61,853 nt of DNA. Source: Bacteroidales bacterium. Lineage in GTDB: Bacteria > Bacteroidota > Bacteroidia > Bacteroidales > Muribaculaceae. The notes under the pieces are model-generated. The model had not been told where the DNA came from. It made no database searches and worked only from the letters and a program-made list of their open reading frames with translations. The translations under genes were made by a program, and so were the position numbers. Positions 52,001 through 59,121 of the stretch are shown one piece after another. Positions within the stretch are counted from its first letter, which is position 1; every line of letters begins with the position of its first letter. The stretch is from assembly GCA_004555955.1 (NCBI GenBank), contig SFJG01000004.1, positions 1 to 61,853 on the forward strand, given 5' to 3'.

Positions 52001-52996
52001 ACCGACGCCTCGATGGCTAATCCCGAGACCGGCTACTTCTATGCGGCTAAAGCCTACGTTGTTGAAGACGGTGACGTGCTCACTTTCTACTATGACAACC
52101 AACGCTCTATACGCTCCGGCACTACTTATGGTATCAGCGATACTCGTAGCGATAATTCCTCAGTCCCCGCATGGGCAGGTACTAACGAAAACCCAAATAC
52201 ACAAACCGCAAAGGTAGTATTCGACAACTCGTTCCAAAACTATTATCCTAGATATACTGACTGTTGGTTTAGAGATTGCAAAAACCTCACAACAATAGAA
52301 GGCATAAAGAATCTCAATACGTCGAAAACTTATAGCATGAAACATATGTTCAATGGTTGCAAAGCACTCACATCGCTCGACGTTTCCAATTTCGATACAT
52401 CAAATGTAGTCGTGATGTCTAGCATGTTTAATGGTTGTTATTCGCTTGCCACACTCGACGTGTCAAGTTTCGATACTTCGAATGTGACCCATATGAATCA
52501 GATGTTCACCAATTGTAGCGCACTCACTTCGCTTGACTTGTCTAATTTCAATACAAATAAAGTGACTGAAATGAATAGTATGTTCAATAGCTGCTATTCT
52601 CTTACTACGCTGAATCTCATGAATTTCGCCCCACGAAGCAACACCAATTTAACCGAAATGTTCTATGATTGCGAGAATCTTGAGACAATCTATTGTAACT
52701 ATGAATGGTATTCAGGAAGTATTTCAGAAAATATGTTTAAAGGTTGTACTTCGCTTAAGGGGGCCGTTGAATTTGACCCGACAAAAATTGACGCATCTAT
52801 GGCAACTCCCTACGGAGGTTACTTCACATTATACAACGGCTCGGTTACTGAGATTAGCAGCGACGACGACGCCGATGCTCCTGTTGAGGTCTACAACCTC
52901 TATGGCGTAAAAGTAGCCGACACGACGAGCCGCCTTACCCCGGGCATCTACATTGTCCGCCAAGGCAAAACCGTCAAAAAAATCGCCGTAAAATAG
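49001..52996 (+). CDS. Large BspA-type (DUF285) leucine-rich-repeat surface protein
   Basis: The product has 1331 residues with a signal peptide (about 1-30, ending AMAQ). Four modules follow, starting near residues 36, 426, 757 and 1019. Each opens with a conserved segment (GVLTFYWDADRDSRTG, then W-G and TKVVFDPSF) and continues with many 23-26-residue BspA repeats of the form MFNGCSSLTSLDLSNFDTSNV. The first three end with a MFAGCTSLKGAV...DASMANPKTGYF cap. The C-terminus (VEVYNLYGVKVADTTSRLTPGIYIVRQGKTVKKIAVK split over two strands) resembles a short T9SS sorting tail. BspA proteins bind host matrix or other bacteria. A 56-base stretch is exactly duplicated inside the first module. Base composition is more AT-rich than the flanking operons. 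Ligand unknown. Confidence 0.85.
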   Translation: MNKTRFKSNRYAAIVALLIAMFALSPLAMAQEPQGYAEVIDGVLTFYWDADRDSRTGKTYSIPGPYQRPAWSGTDTAPNESTTKVVFDPSFINCEIQGCYDWFRQCTKLTTIEGLEYLNTSKACTMEYMFSCCTSLKSIDLSHFDMSSVENTNYMFNNCTSLESVDLSGTNMVKATTMQGMFKNCTSLKSVNFANCNTSNVTRMDGTFYGCSSLTTLDLSQLDTSNVTRMDGTFYGCSSLTELDLSTFDISKVTTMENTFRDCTSLVSLNTKSLSANNLQNLNNTFYNCKSLKSLDLRNFNKAPAFMQATFYGCESLEDINLNTVRLWYANYLNDLFNGCKSLKELDLPDGPYNAKDVSNMFRDCTSLTTIYISNIGWDFRSTPTSDNMFLNCTSLKGAVAYNASKTDLSMANFTTGYLTSLAEKQIYGVESNGVLTLYYDRESGNRTGTVNIDPTDNSVPGWAGTEDNPNTTVTKVVFDKSFSKCQPTKTCYWFCYLTKLTTFEGLENLNTKEITEMSKMYAGCSSLTSLDLSPFVTGALKSMSFMFADCSSLTSLEFPNFTTGSVTNMEGLFKGCSSLKSVDISNLDFAMASYINSMFEGCSSLTTLDLSEFDFSVARYANNLFKDCSSLTTLKLPNLATKQMSNMFAGCSSLKSLDVSNLTGNVTLMDGMFAGCSNLTTLDVSNLKTSKVSNMSNVFKGCTKLESIYCDNTWSCDNSTDMFAGCTALKGAVAFDASKTDASMANPKTGYFCGKTYVVIDKGTLSFYRDYQRKSRTGTSYLITERNAEDDSFPIWADNTTIKKVVIDDSFIAYAPSSTSKWFANCTALETVEGLENINSKTLLSSSFMFYDCSSLTSISGFNFSGLWLENTSYMFAGCSKLASLDVSGISAIWVTDMSNMFAGCSNLTSLDLSKSDVQSVTNMSRMFAGCSNIKTIVIKDSSAKIFGVDKVTDMSEMFKGCAKLETIHCVDTWTCDNSTDMFAGCTSLKGAVAYDPTKTDASMANPETGYFYAAKAYVVEDGDVLTFYYDNQRSIRSGTTYGISDTRSDNSSVPAWAGTNENPNTQTAKVVFDNSFQNYYPRYTDCWFRDCKNLTTIEGIKNLNTSKTYSMKHMFNGCKALTSLDVSNFDTSNVVVMSSMFNGCYSLATLDVSSFDTSNVTHMNQMFTNCSALTSLDLSNFNTNKVTEMNSMFNSCYSLTTLNLMNFAPRSNTNLTEMFYDCENLETIYCNYEWYSGSISENMFKGCTSLKGAVEFDPTKIDASMATPYGGYFTLYNGSVTEISSDDDADAPVEVYNLYGVKVADTTSRLTPGIYIVRQGKTVKKIAVK
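49590..49723 (+). repeat. Exact 56-base direct repeat inside the BspA-like gene
   Basis: 49590-49645 and 49668-49723 are identical, with a 78-base period equal to one 26-residue repeat. Other repeat units in the gene have diverged far more, so this pair is a recent duplication or conversion. Confidence 0.85.
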
Positions 52997-53023
52997 CGGT
53001 TTCTCCGTAGTTTTACGTTGTAA

Positions 53024-53066
53024 AGATTCCAAAAGTAGTGTGCAGATACTTTTGGAATCTTTTTTT
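53024..53066 (+). terminator. Strong terminator of the BspA-like gene
   Basis: AGATTCCAAAAGTA (53024-53037) pairs perfectly over 14 bp with TACTTTTGGAATCT (53047-53060), loop of nine bases, followed by a T run. Confidence 0.93.
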
Positions 53067-53069
53067 GTG

Positions 53070-53200
53070 AGTGGATGGATGGGTAAGAGGTGAGAGAGAA
53101 GAGGTAAGAGTGGATGAGGTTATGGGAGGACGCGTGGATGTATGAGTAAAAGAATGGAGAGTGAGGATGTCTCCCCGCTCTCCACTCTTACCTCTTTGCT
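53070..53200. repeat. Intergenic G-rich tandem segment plus hairpin (copy 2)
   Basis: This gap (52997-53313) has no gene. After the terminator there is a G-rich stretch of gtaagag/gagtggatg-like units, then AAAGAATGGAGAGTGAGGATGT... and CTCCCCGCTCTCCACTCT, closely matching 26991-27098. A hairpin AGAGTG (53158-53163) with CACTCT (53183-53188) is present, weaker than in copy 1. Nearer trpB, GCGCC-gaa-GGCGC (about 53297-53309) forms a small hairpin after the minus-strand stop. Confidence 0.6.
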
Positions 53201-53313
53201 ATAATCATTATTCGCAGCGCAAGCTGCCGACTAACCTTATAACCTCTTAACCGCGCTCTGCGCCGAATAACTGCATCGAAGATGCCGTCTAACCGCGCCG
53301 AAGGCGCCTCTTA

Positions 53314-54681
53314 TCACATCAATTTTTCCAAATCTTTGGTGTTTTCGCGGACTTGTTCATCGGTCACTTGGTAGTTTGCGAGGTCGCCGGCGAAGTAGCG
53401 GTCGTAAGAAGCCATGTCGATAAGACCGTGTCCGGAGAGGTTGAAGAGAATCACCTTGCTCTCGCCTGACTCGCGGAGACGTTTAGCTTCGCGGATTGCG
53501 GCGGCGATGGCGTGCGACGATTCGGGAGCCGGGATAATGCCTTCCGACTGAGCGAAGAGCGTTGCAGCGGCAAAGGTCTCGAGTTGTGGTATGTCGACAG
53601 CCTCCATAAGTTTGTCTTCGATGAGTTGGCTGACGATAGCTCCGGCACCGTGATAGCGCAGACCGCCGGCATGGATGTTGGCAGGAGCAAAGTTATGCCC
53701 GAGCGTGCACATCGGAATGAGCGGCGTATAGCCGGCTTCGTCACCGAAGTCGTATTGAAAAATGCCACGTGTAAGTTTCGGGCACGATTCGGGCTCGGCA
53801 GCAATGAAGCGCGTGCTGCGCTCGCCGCTGAAGTTGTGGCGCATAAACGGGAATGATATGCCCGAGAAGTTACTACCACCGCCGAAGCAACCGATAACGA
53901 TGTCGGGATATTCGCCCGCCATTGCCATTTGCTTTTCAGCCTCAAGACCGATGACGGTTTGATGGAGAGACACGTGGTTGAGCACCGAGCCGAGGGTATA
54001 CTTGCAGTGTGGTGTCGAAGTGGCGAGCTCGACGGCTTCGGAAATGGCTGTACCGAGCGAACCTTGGTAGTTGGGATTTTCGGTGATAATCTTACGACCC
54101 GCCTTGGTCGACATACTCGGCGAAGCAATCACTTCGGCGCCGTAGGTTTGCATAATCGAGCGACGATAAGGCTTTTGGTTGTACGACACCTTAACCATAT
54201 AGACGGCGAGTGCCAAACCGAAATGGCTTGCCGCCAACGAAAGAGCGGCACCCCATTGTCCTGCGCCGGTTTCGGTGGTGATGTTTGTTGTGCCTTCCTG
54301 CTTGCAGTAGTAGGCTTGCGGAATTGCCGAGTTGAGTTTATGCGAGCCGACCGGGCTTACGCTTTCGTTCTTGAAGTAGATATGTGCGGGCGTGTCGAGA
54401 GCGCGTTCCAATCCGCGAGCGCGAACCAACGGCGTCGGACGCCAAATCTTGTACATATCGCGCACCTCTTCGGGAATTTCAATCCAACGGTCGGTGGTGT
54501 TCAACTCTTGACGCGACGCTTCTTCCGAGAAAATCGGATAAAGGTCTTCGGCTTTCAACGGCTGTTTCGTGCCGGGATGAAGCATTGGCCGCGGCTTAGT
54601 CGGCATATCGGTTATTACGTTATACCACGCTTCGGGTATTTCTTTCTCGTTTAATAAATATTTTTTCGACTCGTTTGACAT
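53314..54681 (-). CDS. trpB: Tryptophan synthase beta chain, TrpB2 type
   Basis: The product has 455 residues from ATG 54681 (MSNESKKYLLNEKEIPEAWYN); a longer frame from 54723 would cross the promoter. The PLP lysine is in GSHKLNSA, with GAGQWGAAL, the GCFGGGSNF phosphate loop and FNLSGHGLIDM at the end. Length and the N-terminal extension fit the TrpB2 subfamily, which often works without TrpA. No trpA or other trp gene is near. It joins indole and serine, or acts as a serine deaminase-like salvage enzyme. Confidence 0.9.
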   Translation of the reverse strand: MSNESKKYLLNEKEIPEAWYNVITDMPTKPRPMLHPGTKQPLKAEDLYPIFSEEASRQELNTTDRWIEIPEEVRDMYKIWRPTPLVRARGLERALDTPAHIYFKNESVSPVGSHKLNSAIPQAYYCKQEGTTNITTETGAGQWGAALSLAASHFGLALAVYMVKVSYNQKPYRRSIMQTYGAEVIASPSMSTKAGRKIITENPNYQGSLGTAISEAVELATSTPHCKYTLGSVLNHVSLHQTVIGLEAEKQMAMAGEYPDIVIGCFGGGSNFSGISFPFMRHNFSGERSTRFIAAEPESCPKLTRGIFQYDFGDEAGYTPLIPMCTLGHNFAPANIHAGGLRYHGAGAIVSQLIEDKLMEAVDIPQLETFAAATLFAQSEGIIPAPESSHAIAAAIREAKRLRESGESKVILFNLSGHGLIDMASYDRYFAGDLANYQVTDEQVRENTKDLEKLM

Positions 54682-54710
54682 AATTATGTAAGAATTTTGA
54701 AATTTATTCG

Positions 54711-54742
54711 CAAATATACACACAATAATTACATAAACAAAA
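54711..54742 (-). promoter_or_regulatory. Promoter of trpB2
   Basis: On the minus strand TTTG (54738-54741), 19 bases, then TATATTTG (54711-54718): an exact match to the Bacteroidetes consensus, 30 bases before ATG 54681. Confidence 0.8.
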
Positions 54743-54953
54743 TTATTTAGTAAAAAATGCGAAAAAAAATGCGAAGGCGGACTCTCTGCCCGCCTTATTT
54801 ATAACTCTCGATGTTTCGCAACAAAAGAGCGCACTAATAGTGAATTGTGACGTAAAGATAGGCATAAAAATCGAAAAAGCAAAATAAAAACGCAAAGGAA
54901 ATGCATTTAACGAATTTTGAGGCGCGGCAGGGCCAATTGTCAGAGATTTTGAG

Positions 54954-54961
54954 TACTTTTG
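54954..54961 (+). promoter_or_regulatory. -7 box TACTTTTG for the methyltransferase gene
   Basis: TACTTTTG lies 20 bases before ATG 54982. The rest of the 54743-54953 gap has no gene; a 7-bp AAGGCGG/CCGCCTT hairpin sits at 54774-54796. Confidence 0.55.
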
Positions 54962-54981
54962 TAATTTGAATACAGCAGAAC

Positions 54982-55683
54982 ATGGAAGCAGGACTATATC
55001 TTATACCGGTAAACTTGTCGGACGGCGAATTGGACGACGTGCTGCCGCGCCGCAACTACGACGTGGTGAGGTCAATTCGACATTTCATTGTTGAGAACGA
55101 GCGAACAGCGCGGCGTTTTCTAAAAAAGTGCGACAAGGCAATCGACATCGACAGCCTGACATTCTATCCCCTCAACGAGCATACTCGCCCGGAAGACACC
55201 GTGCACTACCTTGATGCGCTGGCGCAAGGCGAGCCGATGGGAGTGATTTCGGAGGCGGGATGTCCCGCCGTTGCCGACCCGGGCGCCGACATCGTTGCAA
55301 TGGCGCAGCGACGCGGATTTAAGGTAGTTCCGCTGGTCGGTCCGTCGAGCATTCTATTGTCGCTGATGGCGTCGGGATTCAACGGACAGTCGTTTGCTTT
55401 CCAGGGCTATCTGCCCATCGAAGCCGCCGCGCGAACACGCAAGTTTCGGGAGATGGAGCGCGCCATCGACGGCGGGCAGACGCAGATATTCATCGAAACG
55501 CCCTATCGCAACAACCGACTAATCGGCGAATTGGCAAAGGCTCTGCGTCGCGACCTACGCTTATGCGTGGCTTACGACATCACAGGTGCTGACGAATGGA
55601 TTGTGACACGCACCATTGCCGAATGGGAAAAAACTCAGCCGACGCTGGCTAAAAAACCTGCTATATTCTTATTATATAAGTAA
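54982..55683 (+). CDS. SAM-dependent methyltransferase of the tetrapyrrole (RsmI-like) family
   Basis: The product has 233 residues. The tetrapyrrole-methylase fold is indicated by LYLIPVNLSDG, GEPMGVISEAGCPAVADPGADIV (SAM site), VVPLVGPSSILLSLMASGFNGQSFAFQGYLP and FIETPYRNNRLI. It is shorter than RsmI (about 285) and lacks its C-terminal part, so it is better called an RsmI-like paralogue than RsmI itself. Target unknown, possibly rRNA. It is two bases before the MBL gene. Confidence 0.8.
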   Translation: MEAGLYLIPVNLSDGELDDVLPRRNYDVVRSIRHFIVENERTARRFLKKCDKAIDIDSLTFYPLNEHTRPEDTVHYLDALAQGEPMGVISEAGCPAVADPGADIVAMAQRRGFKVVPLVGPSSILLSLMASGFNGQSFAFQGYLPIEAAARTRKFREMERAIDGGQTQIFIETPYRNNRLIGELAKALRRDLRLCVAYDITGADEWIVTRTIAEWEKTQPTLAKKPAIFLLYK

Positions 55684-55685
55684 AG

Positions 55686-56690
55686 ATGAGCAAGAAAAAC
55701 AAATACGACCGATACCAATATAGTCTGTTCGACGACGCAGAACTTGGCACAACGACGATAAGCGGTGGACGCGATATGCGACCACAACCGAGTGTGTCGG
55801 AAATCAATGCGCCCTTTGTCGACCTGCACCGCACCTCGACGCTGCACTTCATCAGTTTCGGCAGCGGCAGTTCGGGCAACTGCTCCTACCTGGGCAGCGC
55901 AGACGAAGGCATCCTCGTCGATGCCGGCATCGAGCCGAAACAGGTTGTCGACACACTGAAATACAACAACATCCCTACGTCGGCAATCAAGGGCATATTC
56001 CTTACTCACGACCACGGCGACCACGTTCGTTACGTCTATACGCTCACGCGAATGATGCGCACCTCAATCTATTGCACGCCGCGTGTGCTCTCCGGCATCC
56101 TTCGCAAGCACAGCATTTCGCGTCGCGTCAAAGACTATCACAAGCCCATCTATAAAGAGATTCCCGTCAAACTCGCCGGTCTTGAAATCACCGCATTCGA
56201 CGTTCCGCACGACGGCTCTTGCAATTCGGGATACAACATCTCGATGGGCAACACCAACTTCGTAATAGCAACAGATATGGGCGAAATAATCCCGGGTGCG
56301 CAACGATATATGAACGAAGCCGACTTCCTGATGATTGAGAGCAACTACGATGCAAAAATGCTCAAAGATGGCACCTACGCCGATTTCTTAAAGCATCGCA
56401 TAATGTCCGACCACGGGCACCTCGACAACGTCGATGCTGCGAAATTCTTGGCGGAGCACGCCGGAGGTCGTCTCAAATATGCCTTTTTGTGCCACCTGAG
56501 CAAAGACAACAACACTCCCGAAATTGCGCTCAACTGTGCCAAAAGCGCCATAGAAGCTGCCGGACATTCCGTCGGCGACGGCTCCGAAACCCTCGCCGAA
56601 GCCTCTAAAGACGTCCAACTTATCGCGCTTCCTCGTTTCGAAGCAACTCGATGCTACAAGTTTATCGTCAACGCCGACAACGACAAATAG
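55686..56690 (+). CDS. MBL-fold metallo-hydrolase (YycJ/WalJ-like) with N-terminal extension
   Basis: The product has 334 residues. A 50-residue N-terminal extension (MSKKNKYDRYQYSLFDDAEL...) precedes the metallo-beta-lactamase fold: ISFGSGSSGNCSYLG, ILVDAGIEPKQV, FLTHDHGDHVRY (HxHxDH zinc motif), VPHDGSCNSGY, MIESNYDAKML and SDHGHLDN. The family includes YycJ, proposed to act in DNA repair or cell-wall control. It is followed by the histidine attenuator region. Confidence 0.85.
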   Translation: MSKKNKYDRYQYSLFDDAELGTTTISGGRDMRPQPSVSEINAPFVDLHRTSTLHFISFGSGSSGNCSYLGSADEGILVDAGIEPKQVVDTLKYNNIPTSAIKGIFLTHDHGDHVRYVYTLTRMMRTSIYCTPRVLSGILRKHSISRRVKDYHKPIYKEIPVKLAGLEITAFDVPHDGSCNSGYNISMGNTNFVIATDMGEIIPGAQRYMNEADFLMIESNYDAKMLKDGTYADFLKHRIMSDHGHLDNVDAAKFLAEHAGGRLKYAFLCHLSKDNNTPEIALNCAKSAIEAAGHSVGDGSETLAEASKDVQLIALPRFEATRCYKFIVNADNDK

Positions 56691-56742
56691 CCGTTAAAAA
56701 TCGTCATATATTTAAAAATTTAAAATTATTTTGACCAAATTG

Positions 56743-56772
56743 CTTGTATTTCGAAATTAATTCATACCTTTG
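56743..56772 (+). promoter_or_regulatory. Promoter of the hisGDCB operon
   Basis: CTTG (56743-56746), 18 bases, then TACCTTTG (56765-56772). It places transcription start about 15-20 bases before the leader peptide ATG at 56794. Confidence 0.7.
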
Positions 56773-56793
56773 TACAAAATTTTGTAAGAGATT

Positions 56794-56841
56794 ATGAGTT
56801 TTAATCTACATATCCATCATCATTGCCACCTTATTAGATAG
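56794..56841 (+). CDS. hisL: Histidine operon leader peptide (15 residues, five His)
   Basis: ATG 56794 to TAG 56841 encodes MSFNLHIHHHCHLIR. Five of 15 residues are His, at positions 6, 8, 9, 10 and 12, and the reading frame sits between a promoter and a terminator hairpin upstream of hisG. This is the pattern of a transcription-attenuation leader peptide: stalling at His codons when charged tRNA-His is scarce would favour the antiterminator. Four of the five codons are CAT although CAC is the more frequent His codon in the flanking genes. No strong ribosome-binding site is seen (GTAAGAG at 56784-56790 is a candidate). Confidence 0.88.
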   Translation: MSFNLHIHHHCHLIR

Positions 56842-56929
56842 GGTTGCGTCTTGGTGTGTATATGTTAACGAATAACGCCGGCAACCTTGAGCCAGAAAAC
56901 GAGGCTCTACGTTGCAGGCGATTTTTTTT
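56842..56929 (+). promoter_or_regulatory. Histidine attenuator: antiterminator and terminator hairpins
   Basis: Terminator: GCCGGCAAC (56877-56885) pairs with GTTGCAGGC (56911-56919) with one mismatch, with an inner GAGCC/GGCTC stem, then eight T (56922-56929). Alternative: GGTTGC (56842-56847), directly after the leader stop, pairs with GCAACC (56881-56886), which is the left arm of the terminator. The two structures exclude each other. A pairing between leader codons and 56842-56847 was not resolved by eye. Confidence 0.85.
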
Positions 56930-56956
56930 GAATATTAACGAGTAAAACTAAAAGAT

Positions 56957-57808
56957 ATGTTGAGAATTGCAGTTCAATCGAAAGGTCGATTGTATGACGA
57001 AACAATGGAATTGCTCGGTGAAGCCGGGATAAAACTAACCGCGGTAAAGCGTTCGCTGCTGGTGCCGTCGAAAAACTTCCCCGTCGAAGTGCTCTTTTTG
57101 CGCGACGATGACATCCCCGACACGGTAGCCACCGGCACAGCCGACATTGGCATCGTGGGGCTTAACGAGGTGCTCGAAAAAAATCGCAAAGTGCACATCG
57201 TACGCAACCTCGGCTTCAGCAAGTGCCGTCTGTCGCTTGCCGTGCCCAATGCCGCCAACTATACGGGACTCGAATGGTTTAACGGCAAGAAAGTGGCAAC
57301 GTCCTATCCGGTAATTTTGCGCAAGTTTTTCGCCTCGAAAGGCATTGCCGCCGACCTTCACGAAATCAGCGGTTCGGTGGAAGTTGCCCCCGGTATCGGC
57401 TTGGCTGATGCAATATTCGACATAGTTTCGTCGGGCAGCACACTCATTAGCAACAACTTGTCGGAAGTCGAAAAGGTTATCGACTCTGAAGCGGTGATGA
57501 TTGGAGGACAGCCGCTGAGCGAAGAAAAACAAGAAATCCTCGACGAACTGCTATTCCGCATAGAGGCTGTAAAAGTTGCCGGCGACAAGAAATATATCTT
57601 GATGAACGTGCCGAAAGACAGTCTCGACACCGTGCTCGAAATTCTTCCGGGCATCAAGAGTCCGACGGTTTTGCCGCTTGCCGATGCCGAATGGTGTTCG
57701 GTACACACCGTGCTCGACGAAAAATGTTTCTGGGAAATCATCAATCGACTCAAAGCAGCCGGTGCTGAAGGTATTTTGGCTCTCGACATCGAAAAAATGG
57801 TATTATGA
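56957..57808 (+). CDS. hisG: ATP phosphoribosyltransferase, long form
   Basis: The product has 283 residues. The catalytic part shows LRIAVQSKGRLYDE, DIPDTVATGTADIGIVG and the PRPP loop in EVAPGIGLADAIFDIVSSGSTL. The C-terminal 75 residues (KYILMNVPKDSLDTVLEILPG, VHTVLDEKCFWEII) are the histidine-binding regulatory domain of the long HisG form, so no HisZ is needed. It catalyses the first step and is subject to feedback as well as the attenuator. It overlaps hisD by four bases. Confidence 0.96.
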   Translation: MLRIAVQSKGRLYDETMELLGEAGIKLTAVKRSLLVPSKNFPVEVLFLRDDDIPDTVATGTADIGIVGLNEVLEKNRKVHIVRNLGFSKCRLSLAVPNAANYTGLEWFNGKKVATSYPVILRKFFASKGIAADLHEISGSVEVAPGIGLADAIFDIVSSGSTLISNNLSEVEKVIDSEAVMIGGQPLSEEKQEILDELLFRIEAVKVAGDKKYILMNVPKDSLDTVLEILPGIKSPTVLPLADAEWCSVHTVLDEKCFWEIINRLKAAGAEGILALDIEKMVL

Positions 57809-59121
57809 ACCTGAACGACGTTCTGAAAATCTACAAGAATCCCGGAGCCGACGAGCAAGAAATGCTTTGCCGACGCGGCATTGCCAACGTCGATGCCGTG
57901 CGCGCTACGGTCGAAGACATTGTCGAGCGCGTGCGCTGCGAGGGCGACGATGCTCTGCGCAACTATGCCCAACGCTTCGACGGCGCGACGCTTACCGATT
58001 TGAAGGTAAGCCAAGAAGAAATCGACGCTGCCGAAAACGCCGTCGATTCGTCGCTCAAAGAGGCTCTGAAAACGGCTTATAACAACATCTACGCCTTCCA
58101 CGCGGCGCAACGTATGCACCCGGTGCAAGTCGAGACGATGCCCGGCGTGGTGTGCAGCCAGCGCGCCGTGCCCATCAGTCGCGTCGGGCTATACATCCCC
58201 GGAGGCAATGCTCCGCTCTTTTCGACGGTGTTGATGCTTGCCATTCCGGCAAAAATCGCCGGCTGCCGAAGCATTGTGATGTGCACGCCGTGCGACCATT
58301 CGGGACACGTCAACCCGGCAATACTCTACGCTGCACGACTGGCGGGAGTCACCGACATTTACAAGGTCGGCGGTGCGCAAGCCGTTGCTGCAATGGGGTT
58401 TGGCACGCAGTCGGTGCCGCAATGCTACAAGATTTTCGGTCCGGGCAACCGTTTCGTGGTGTTTGCCAAGATGCTCGTTGCGCAGATGGGCATTGCCATC
58501 GATATGCCTGCCGGACCGTCGGAAGTGCTCATCGTGGCTGACGAGTCGGCAAATCCCACGTTTGTCGCTGCCGACTTCCTTTCGCAAGCCGAACACGGAC
58601 CCGACAGCCAGTCTATCCTCGTCACAACAAGCGAGGAATTGGCTCGTGCCGTTGCCAACGAGTGCGGACGATTGTTAGAAACGCTACCAAGCCGCGATAT
58701 GATATTGAAGTCGTTAGCACACAGCCATTTGATTACGTTCGACAGCGATGAGGCAATGATGAATTTCGCCAACCTATATGCACCGGAGCACTTAATCATC
58801 AACCACTCTCGCGCCGAACAACTCGCCGAAGCGGTCGTCAATGCCGGAAGCGTATTCCTCGGGCCTTATGCCTGTGAAAGCGCCGGCGACTATGCCTCGG
58901 GCACGAACCATACCCTACCGACTGCCGCTTGCGCTACGGCTTTCAGCGGCGTAAACCTTGACAGTTTCGTCAAAAAAATCACGTTCCAAACGATATCCGC
59001 CGACGGCATTGCCACACTCGGTCCGACCATCGAGACAATGGCTAACGGCGAAAGCCTCTCGGCTCACGCCCTCGCCGCCACCGTGCGCATCGACTACGTT
59101 AACAAATCTCGAAAACAATGA
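57805..59121 (+). CDS. hisD: Histidinol dehydrogenase
   Basis: The product has 438 residues. Motifs include PGGNAPLFSTVLML, GGAQAVAAMGFGTQSVP, KIFGPGNRFV, DMPAGPSEVLIVAD, DFLSQAEHGPDSQSILVT, the catalytic APEHLII and GTNHTLPTAACA. It carries out the last two oxidations to histidine using NAD and zinc. It overlaps hisG and hisC by four bases. Confidence 0.96.
   Translation: MNLNDVLKIYKNPGADEQEMLCRRGIANVDAVRATVEDIVERVRCEGDDALRNYAQRFDGATLTDLKVSQEEIDAAENAVDSSLKEALKTAYNNIYAFHAAQRMHPVQVETMPGVVCSQRAVPISRVGLYIPGGNAPLFSTVLMLAIPAKIAGCRSIVMCTPCDHSGHVNPAILYAARLAGVTDIYKVGGAQAVAAMGFGTQSVPQCYKIFGPGNRFVVFAKMLVAQMGIAIDMPAGPSEVLIVADESANPTFVAADFLSQAEHGPDSQSILVTTSEELARAVANECGRLLETLPSRDMILKSLAHSHLITFDSDEAMMNFANLYAPEHLIINHSRAEQLAEAVVNAGSVFLGPYACESAGDYASGTNHTLPTAACATAFSGVNLDSFVKKITFQTISADGIATLGPTIETMANGESLSAHALAATVRIDYVNKSRKQ

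Noticed and set aside
54774..54796. An intrinsic terminator or small RNA in the gap before 54982
   Set aside because: The stem is only 7 bp and lacks a T run in either direction.
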